From positions 1 to 12,055 of the forward strand of contig CAZPLZ010000105.1 in assembly GCA_964587525.1 (NCBI GenBank): 12,055 nucleotides of DNA, written 5' to 3'. This document shows, one piece after another, positions 8,401 to 12,055 of the stretch (positions within the stretch are counted from its first letter, which is position 1; each line of letters opens with the position of its first letter). Both the position numbers and the translations under genes were made by a program. Source of the DNA: CAZPLZ01 sp964587525. GTDB lineage: Bacteria; Oederibacteriota; CAKKQC01. Below the pieces are notes generated by a model. It searched no databases and was not told the DNA's origin. It saw only the letters and a program-made list of their open reading frames with translations.

Positions 8401-8881
8401 GCCGGACAACTTGTACGGTGCGGCCATTGACGGCAATGGAGATCTCATTCTGGCAGGATACGAGTCCCGTGCAGACCTTGGACAAGGCATGAACTGGCTG
8501 GTGCGGAAATATGTCAGCCTGCTATGTTCCAAATTCATACAGGTGCTGCCACCGCAGCCACCGCAACTGCCACCCGAACTGATTGATTTGGGCAAAGTGA
8601 AGATCGTCGGGGGCCCTCGGGGCTATATCAATCCCAAGCGGGGTGGGAGCGCGAGAATTCTGGTGCGGCCAACTGAGGCTGGGGAGATTCGGGCAAGAAT
8701 CTACGATGAAGAAGGCGCTCTCGTGAAAGAAATCACAGCCTCGACGAGCGGCGGCCACACCGAAGTACTGCAATGGGATGGAACGGATTCCACCGGCGTC
8801 CCCGTCACACCGGGGCTGTATCCGATCCTCATTCAAGGGCCTGGCATCAATTATCGAGACACGCTCGTGGTGATTCGTTGA
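5435..8881 (+). CDS. Exported double beta-propeller protein: propeller, two Ig-like domains, propeller, FlgD-like C-terminal domain
   Basis: 1148 residues. Signal peptide about 1-31 (hydrophobic VTPSIVLLICSAVFPL). A cysteine-rich segment (residues 33-67, CTPQDNC and CACSSAYC) suggests disulfides outside the cytoplasm. Propeller 1 (about 43-399) has seven repeats; blades 3 and 4 are very short, about 41 residues. Two Ig/CARDB-like domains (about 410-522 and 523-640) follow, each with a VGQ-x-x-x-VALTITNTG strand pair and a GSVTC strand. Propeller 2 (about 646-1032) has seven blades, and blades 4-7 are close paralogues of the upstream gene. A proline-rich linker and the shared domain (1053-1148) end the protein. 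The predicted shape is a dumbbell with two rigid rings joined by an Ig spacer. No enzyme motif is seen; a surface binding, adhesion or matrix role is inferred. It is the middle gene of the cluster, 11 bases before the next start. Confidence 0.9.
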   Translation: MANGLKIVRTIVTPSIVLLICSAVFPLTMDAACTPQDNCAPENIWSDYFSMTVVNYGAVCACSSAYCKAVAVDANGNVVGVGSAGGTDSDLHWLIKKFDPNGTVLWSTTGNGAAPLGVAVDGAGNIVAVGADMIAGGWLVRKYGPVGNLIWSVSDTGTPHAVEIDSNSNIVTAGWNSGWLVRKYDPNGNVLWNAASSGTPYALTIDNNGNVVAAGNDNGWSVKKYDPNGNLLWNIAGTGEAKAVTSDGSGNIIVVGSVMLNGQPDWMIRKYNPSGVLLWMRTYDGPASELDTDSAYAVAVDATGNILVGGTETISELIMGQPLQPFQPFSSYAAASIHRYDPDGTLCWSFTFTGYDGCSPRSGSVNSLAIADSGYFVEGGSAGCFEVGSWHLRKYSLCSQTPSTSDPSSLDIGVAVDPISPIVGQTVTVALTITNTGSTSITGVTPDLQINSGSSLLDLQSGPTPAGPFSIPPGGSVTCRWSFTVLGYGIVTCGVTATGIDSGSGTTVSASIDLELSISPPLELSIAVEPTPPVVGQMIIVALTITNTGITSVTGVIPTLQVDTLLGNSGSSLLSLQSGPTPAGPYSIPAGGSVTCMWIFIVTDYGSVALRVTATGVDLVGTMFSASTDLVLPIFSLMGSTVVTPPLKWSAVYNSSANRRDVAFNVAVDQAGNVIVAGFETLYAGAPYNFYFESWLCRKYTSTGQLLWSVSIGGADASKNFYDGSYAQSVTVDRQGNVICAGYRLESGYKRWVVQKYNPNGGVLWHDFSLSSEAFAVAVDDADNVVAAGVQGPEKEADWLIRKYNSAGILLWERGYNGPANATDKAYCVAIDQDGNIIVVGMQYTSGASEYDWVIRKYDGAGSLLWHKTFNGAASWWDMASEVAVDKDNNIVVVGEEWTGLPPGQRYNWMIRKYTSDGNLIWSRTYGGSTSLHDKPYTVVIDNCGNITVGGYQDGDTSPPIEGGIWLIRQYDPDGNLLPSFLYSGPGGGPDNLYGAAIDGNGDLILAGYESRADLGQGMNWLVRKYVSLLCSKFIQVLPPQPPQLPPELIDLGKVKIVGGPRGYINPKRGGSARILVRPTEAGEIRARIYDEEGALVKEITASTSGGHTEVLQWDGTDSTGVPVTPGLYPILIQGPGINYRDTLVVIR
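5561..6631 (+). repeat. Propeller 1 of protein 2, seven blades
   Basis: Repeats contain A-V-AVD-x-x-GN-VVxG and W-VRKYDPNGNLLW. Blades 3 and 4 lack the usual loops, leaving little more than the strands (GWLVRKYDPNGNVLW and GWSVKKYDPNGNLLW). Blade 6 has a long insertion with a QPLQPFQPF repeat. Blade 7 is divergent and carries two cysteines (GCFEV, LCS). Confidence 0.8.
6662..7350 (+). repeat. Tandem duplication of an Ig-like domain
   Basis: Two copies start near 6662 and 7001. Three exact shared DNA blocks show recent copying: GTAGCGCTGACGATCACCAA onward at 6719 and 7055, GGTCCAACACCTGCAGG onward at 6818 and 7169, and GGTGGCTCGGTAACATGCA at 6854 and 7205. The offset changes from 336 to 351 because copy 2 has a 15-base insertion coding for DTLLG. 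Copy 1 has a cysteine pair (TCRW, VTCG), and the second cysteine is lost in copy 2. Confidence 0.9.
7370..8530 (+). repeat. Propeller 2 of protein 2, seven blades
   Basis: It starts with the ring-closing strand PLKWSAVYN and ends VRKYVSLLCS, like the propeller of the upstream gene (LSWSQPYN and VRKYVGLGCS). Blades begin near DVAFNVAVD, SYAQSVTVD, AFAVAVD, DKAYCVAID, DMASEVAVD, DKPYTVVID and DNLYGAAID. Confidence 0.85.
8591..8878 (+). repeat. Shared C-terminal domain, copy 2
   Basis: 96 residues starting GKVKIVGGPRGYINPKRGG. Its last 26 residues, from PVTPG onward, are identical to copy 1, and the DNA is also very similar (for example GGCCTGGCATCAATTATCGA in both). This points to recent duplication or gene conversion between genes 1 and 2. 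Confidence 0.9.
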
Positions 8882-8892
8882 TGGATTGAATC

Positions 8893-11800
8893 ATGCTGCA
8901 GAGAGAAACCCGCCTGCGGATTGGAGTTGTAGCCAGTCTGCACATAGGCATCATCTCTGTGCTTGCTACTCCCTACGCACTTGCTCTGGATCCTGTTTGG
9001 ACAACAAAAGCCGACATGCCAACGTACCGACGTTTTCATGCTGCCGCAGCCGTAAATGACAAGCTCTATGCGATTGGTGGTTACAATGGTCCTATTCTCG
9101 CAACCGTTGAGGAATACAATCCGTGTACTAATACGTGGACCACAAAAGCGCCCATGCCAACGGCACGACGCTGTCTTGCGGCTGTCGGCGTGAATGGCAA
9201 GGTCTATGCGATTGGCGGCTACAATTCGGCTAAAGGTTTCCTCTCAACTGTTGAGGAATATGATCCGGCAACTGACACGTGGACCACAAAAGCGAGTATG
9301 CCAACGGCTCGAGCAAATCTTGCTGCCGCGGTGGTGGACGGTAAGGTCTATGCAATCGCCGGTTACAATTCGATCAAAGGTTTCCTTTCAATCATTGAAG
9401 AATATGACCCGACCACCAACACGTGGACGCACAAGACCAGCTTGTCCAAGCCTCGCAGTTCTCCAGGCTCCGGAGTTGTGAATGGCAAGATCTACGTAAT
9501 TGGAGGCTGGAGGGGTTTTTTATCTCTTACAACCGTGGAAGCCTATGATCCAGCGACCGATACGTGGACCACAAAGACACCCATGCTCACGGAACGAGGG
9601 GCCTTTGCTACCGGCGTCGTGAATGCCAAAATCTATGTAGTTGGCGGCTTGGATGCCACCGGCTTTCTTTCAACTGTTGAGGAATATAATCCTGCAGCCG
9701 ATACGTGGACCGCAAAAACACCCATGCCCACGGCACGATACACATTCGCTGCTGAAGTTGTGAACGGCAAGCTTTATGCAGTCGGTGGTTGCAATGGTTT
9801 TATTCTTCGAACCGTTGAAGAAGGGGATTTGAATATCTCATCAATTTCGTTAGTAAAGACGCACAGCCCGGCAACGCCACTGCCGGGAATGCCGCTGACG
9901 TATACCTTGATTGCGACGAACAAGGGGGCAGCGCCAGTCACGAACCTGACGATTACGGACACGCTACCAGCGCAGGTGACGTTTGTGAGCGAGACGAGCC
10001 ATCCGGTGCTGACGCATACGAACCCAGCAGGACGACTGCACGTGTGGGACAGCGCACTGACGCTGAATCCGGGCGAAAGCGTCACGGTGACGATTGATGG
10101 GGTGGTAGACGCCTGCTATACGGGTTCGGTGGACAACATGGGATGGGTGGTAGCGCAGAATGCATGTGGCGTGGCTGAGGCAACCACCGCGCCGGACAGC
10201 TTCTCATTGAGCGAGCCGGCGCTGAGCCTGTCAGCGGTGAAGACGCAGACGCCAGCGAATCCAGGGATCAACAATCCAGTGAAGTACCAAATCGTGGTCA
10301 CGAATACCGGCGCGGCCACGATTGAGAACCTGATCGTGGTAGACACGGTCTCGCCGGTGATCACGGGCGTGACGACGACCCAGCCGGCCGGGTTCGCGGC
10401 CCCGACGGTTTCGCAGGTGCCGGGCACGGGGACCCGGTACGTGTGGAGCGCAAGCGGGCTTTCCATGACACCGGGGATGAGCTACACGTTCACGCTGGAC
10501 GGGACGGTGGGCTTGACATGCGTTTCGCTGGCGGTGACGAACACGGCGGACATCAGCGCGAAAAGCGCGTGTAGCACAACCCGGATCTTCACGAACCCGA
10601 CCGCCTTCTCGCTCCTGGCTCAGGACATCACAGTGGTGAAGACTCAGACGCCGGCGAGTCCAGGCGTGGGCGAGATAGTGACGTATCAGATCGTAGTGAC
10701 AAACACCGGAGGAGTGCCGATCGAGGATTGGACGGTGGTGGACACAGTCTCAGCGATTGTGACAGACGCGGCAGGAACAAACCCTGCGGGCTACACCCTA
10801 AACGTGACGCAGGGGGGAAGCGGCACACTCTTTGTGTGGAAGAACAGCGTCCCGCTGGGCCCAGGCATGAGTGTCACGATGACGGTGACGGGGACTGTAG
10901 GAGTGGTGTGCGAGGTGGCAACGGTGAGAAACAGGGCATGGGTGCACGCGACGAACGAATGCAATCTGGGCGGTGTCCAGGTAGCCAGCACGCCGTCCAG
11001 CTTCTCGCTAAGCGAGCCGCTAAGCCTATCGGTGGTGATGACGCACAGTCCTTCGGTGCTGTTGCCGGATACGCCGGTGAGATACACGCTCATTATGACG
11101 AACACCGGTGGGATGGCGATTAAGAATTTGACGGTGGTGGACACACTGCCAGCGCAGGTGACGTTTGTGAGCCAGATGAGCCATCCGGCACTGTGGCACA
11201 CAAACCCGTCGGGGTCGCTGCATGTGTGGTATGGAGCGCTGACGCTGAACCCAGGCCAGAGCGTGACGGTGACGATTGACGGCAAGACGGCCGCCTGCTT
11301 CACAGGGGCGGTGAGCAACACCGGCTGGGTGTCCGCGAGCCATGCGTGTGGTAGTGTCCAGGGCAGCGCTGCCACCAATTTCACCCTCACGATGCCGGCT
11401 CCAAACCTAGTCATTGCACAGGAGTGGAGCAACCTATCCGGCGGTTCGAAAATGCTGATGCCAAGCCCCGGGAGCCAAGTGCGGTATACGATCACGGTAA
11501 AGAATACAGGCGACGGCACGGCAGTCAACGTGCAGATCATTGACACGCTGCCCACACGCAAGACCGTGGTCAACACGGTGACCGTGCCAGCGGAATGGAC
11601 CGTTGACCTTACGAAGAGTGGAACCGGCGGGCAACTGCTGGCACAGATAAGCAAGCCCACGGTGGCGCCTGGGGAAATTGCGGTCTTGACGGTAGACGTC
11701 ACCATCAACAGCAGGGCCGAAGCTATGTTTGATGTGGCCAACCGTGTATTTGTGAAGGGCGAGCGCTTCTGCGGGGGAACGATCGTAAGTGCCCCAAGGA

Positions 11801-12055
11801 CTGTGACCTTCCGGTCGACACGGCCGGGGCAGGTGAAAATCGTGGGTGGTATTCGTGGATACATTAACCCCAAGAGGGGCGAACATTCCACGATCTTGGT
11901 GCGTCCCACGGGGCCAGGGGAGATTACGGTGAGCATCTATGACATGCGCGGGGTGCTCATCAGGCGCCTCACGAAACCCACAGGAGGCGGCCACACCGAC
12001 GTGCTGCACTGGGACGGCAAAGATTCCTCCGGGATGGAGGTTTCACCCGGCGTGT
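8893..12055 (+). CDS. Exported Kelch propeller with five DUF11-like domains and FlgD-like C-terminal domain, 3' truncated
   Basis: Translated by hand, the frame is open for 1054 codons from the ATG at 8893 to the window edge. About 20 residues should be missing, judging by the paralogous ends. A signal peptide covers about 1-31 (basic MLQRETRLR, hydrophobic core, then ALA before LDPVW). Residues 33-313 hold six Kelch repeats of about 48 residues (TWTTK-x-PMPTAR, then VVNGKVYAIGGYN, then STVEEYDP), giving a six-bladed ring closed by the N-terminal PVWTTK strand. Residues about 317-978 are five DUF11-like Ig domains (SLVKTHSPATPLPG, then YTLIATN, then TDTLPAQVTFVS). Residues 979-1054 are the shared C-terminal domain. 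The ribosome site is weak and the start is only 11 bases after the previous stop, so translational coupling is likely. No catalytic motif is seen. A stalked surface protein with a ring-shaped head is inferred. Confidence 0.9.
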   Translation, partial: MLQRETRLRIGVVASLHIGIISVLATPYALALDPVWTTKADMPTYRRFHAAAAVNDKLYAIGGYNGPILATVEEYNPCTNTWTTKAPMPTARRCLAAVGVNGKVYAIGGYNSAKGFLSTVEEYDPATDTWTTKASMPTARANLAAAVVDGKVYAIAGYNSIKGFLSIIEEYDPTTNTWTHKTSLSKPRSSPGSGVVNGKIYVIGGWRGFLSLTTVEAYDPATDTWTTKTPMLTERGAFATGVVNAKIYVVGGLDATGFLSTVEEYNPAADTWTAKTPMPTARYTFAAEVVNGKLYAVGGCNGFILRTVEEGDLNISSISLVKTHSPATPLPGMPLTYTLIATNKGAAPVTNLTITDTLPAQVTFVSETSHPVLTHTNPAGRLHVWDSALTLNPGESVTVTIDGVVDACYTGSVDNMGWVVAQNACGVAEATTAPDSFSLSEPALSLSAVKTQTPANPGINNPVKYQIVVTNTGAATIENLIVVDTVSPVITGVTTTQPAGFAAPTVSQVPGTGTRYVWSASGLSMTPGMSYTFTLDGTVGLTCVSLAVTNTADISAKSACSTTRIFTNPTAFSLLAQDITVVKTQTPASPGVGEIVTYQIVVTNTGGVPIEDWTVVDTVSAIVTDAAGTNPAGYTLNVTQGGSGTLFVWKNSVPLGPGMSVTMTVTGTVGVVCEVATVRNRAWVHATNECNLGGVQVASTPSSFSLSEPLSLSVVMTHSPSVLLPDTPVRYTLIMTNTGGMAIKNLTVVDTLPAQVTFVSQMSHPALWHTNPSGSLHVWYGALTLNPGQSVTVTIDGKTAACFTGAVSNTGWVSASHACGSVQGSAATNFTLTMPAPNLVIAQEWSNLSGGSKMLMPSPGSQVRYTITVKNTGDGTAVNVQIIDTLPTRKTVVNTVTVPAEWTVDLTKSGTGGQLLAQISKPTVAPGEIAVLTVDVTINSRAEAMFDVANRVFVKGERFCGGTIVSAPRTVTFRSTRPGQVKIVGGIRGYINPKRGEHSTILVRPTGPGEITVSIYDMRGVLIRRLTKPTGGGHTDVLHWDGKDSSGMEVSPGV
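8983..9831 (+). repeat. Six Kelch repeats
   Basis: The units begin near 8983, 9133, 9283, 9421, 9565 and 9706, and each carries W-T-x-K, P-R, NGK-Y-IGG and VEEYDP. The GG pair is changed in repeat 3 (AIAGY). Repeat 4 is the most divergent (SLSKPRSS, VIGGWRG). The last repeat ends in VEEGDLN with no W strand, so the strand is supplied from the N-terminus. Known Kelch rings bind proteins or sugars, or form galactose-oxidase-type enzymes. The copper ligands of galactose oxidase are not recognisable here. Confidence 0.9.
9841..11826 (+). repeat. Five DUF11-like Ig domains (stalk)
   Basis: Approximate units are 9841-10215, 10216-10620, 10621-11022, 11023-11400 and 11401-11826. Each has VKT-x-SP, Y-I-VTNTG, I-N-VVDT and PG-S-TVTI segments. 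Units 1 and 4 are closest to each other, sharing an exact 24-base run at 9967-9990 and 11149-11172; units 2 and 3 are also alike. Units 1-4 each carry two cysteines exactly 17 residues apart near their ends, and unit 5 keeps only the second. Confidence 0.85.
11827..12055 (+). repeat. Shared C-terminal domain, copy 3 (truncated by the window)
   Basis: 76 residues are visible, starting GQVKIVGGIRGYINPKRGE. They match copy 1 at 50 of 76 positions. The first 20 residues match at 18 of 20, while the FlgD-like middle (IYDMRGVLIRRLT) has diverged. The DNA differs much more from copies 1 and 2 than those two differ from each other. Confidence 0.9.

Noticed and set aside
8881..8889. Two-codon ORF (ATG GAT TGA) overlapping the stop of protein 2
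   Set aside because: It could act in translational reinitiation for the next gene, but such a short match is easily chance and nothing else supports it.
9194..9481. A 95-codon + strand open frame inside the Kelch region
   Set aside because: It is a shifted-frame shadow of the Kelch repeats. Its apparent internal repetition only mirrors the real repeats.
3863..9831. CRISPR array or simple DNA repeats
   Set aside because: The repetition is at protein level with divergent DNA and an open reading frame throughout. The periods match propeller blades, not 25-40 bp direct repeats with spacers.
10791..11936. Long antisense open frame of 381 codons on the - strand
   Set aside because: It lies opposite the DUF11-coding part of the Kelch/DUF11 gene, where heavy use of G-ending codons removes stops from the other strand. 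Its product is low-complexity Thr/Val/Pro and matches no family I recognise. The + frame has clear domains.
11827..12055. PEP-CTERM, LPXTG or autotransporter-type anchor at the C-terminus
   Set aside because: The complete copies (ending at 5383 and 8878) finish in DTLLV/DTLVV-type beta strands, with no LPXTG, no PEP motif and no hydrophobic helix with a basic tail.

Overview
The window looks like chromosomal DNA of a free-living Gram-negative-type bacterium, probably from an uncultivated environmental lineage. Three things point there: a sigma-54 (RpoN) activator of the NtrC class paired with a membrane histidine kinase, large exported proteins built from beta-propeller and Ig-like modules, and FlgD-like C-terminal domains of the kind common in Elusimicrobiota, Omnitrophota and FCB-type genomes. 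The taxon is a low-confidence inference. All genes are on the + strand and nearly contiguous. I see no tRNA, rRNA, CRISPR array, transposase or attachment site.

Left part (1-3619): the 3' end of what is probably an integral-membrane glycosyltransferase (GT39/PMT-like C-terminal soluble part plus a TPR-like tail), then a two-component pair. The pair is a sensor histidine kinase (654-2246) and a sigma-54-dependent response regulator (2243-3619), whose stop and start codons overlap by 4 bases. The three genes are spaced as one operon.

Middle (3620-3742): a 123-bp intergenic region unusually rich in symmetry. It holds a perfect GCAGCA-N4-TGCTGC palindrome, a 10-bp inverted repeat with 9 of 10 matches, a good -24/-12 sigma-54 promoter candidate and a GGTTGCAACC palindrome just before the next start codon. 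This is what one expects if the adjacent activator controls the downstream genes.

Right part (3743-12055): three consecutive, closely spaced genes for large exported proteins. Protein 1 is one seven-bladed SBBP-like propeller. Protein 2 is propeller, two Ig-like domains, a second propeller. Protein 3 is a six-bladed Kelch propeller followed by five DUF11-like domains. Protein 3 is open to the window edge, so it has no stop codon here. The architectures differ, but all three share the same roughly 96-residue C-terminal domain, with a signature beginning VKIVGG-x-RGYINPKRG. The best reading is a family of modular surface or secreted proteins whose display heads vary while one C-terminal sorting, anchoring or assembly module stays constant, under a dedicated HK/sigma-54 activator switch. 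The regulatory link and the anchoring role are inferences. The shared domain, the repeats and the symmetric promoter region are directly visible.
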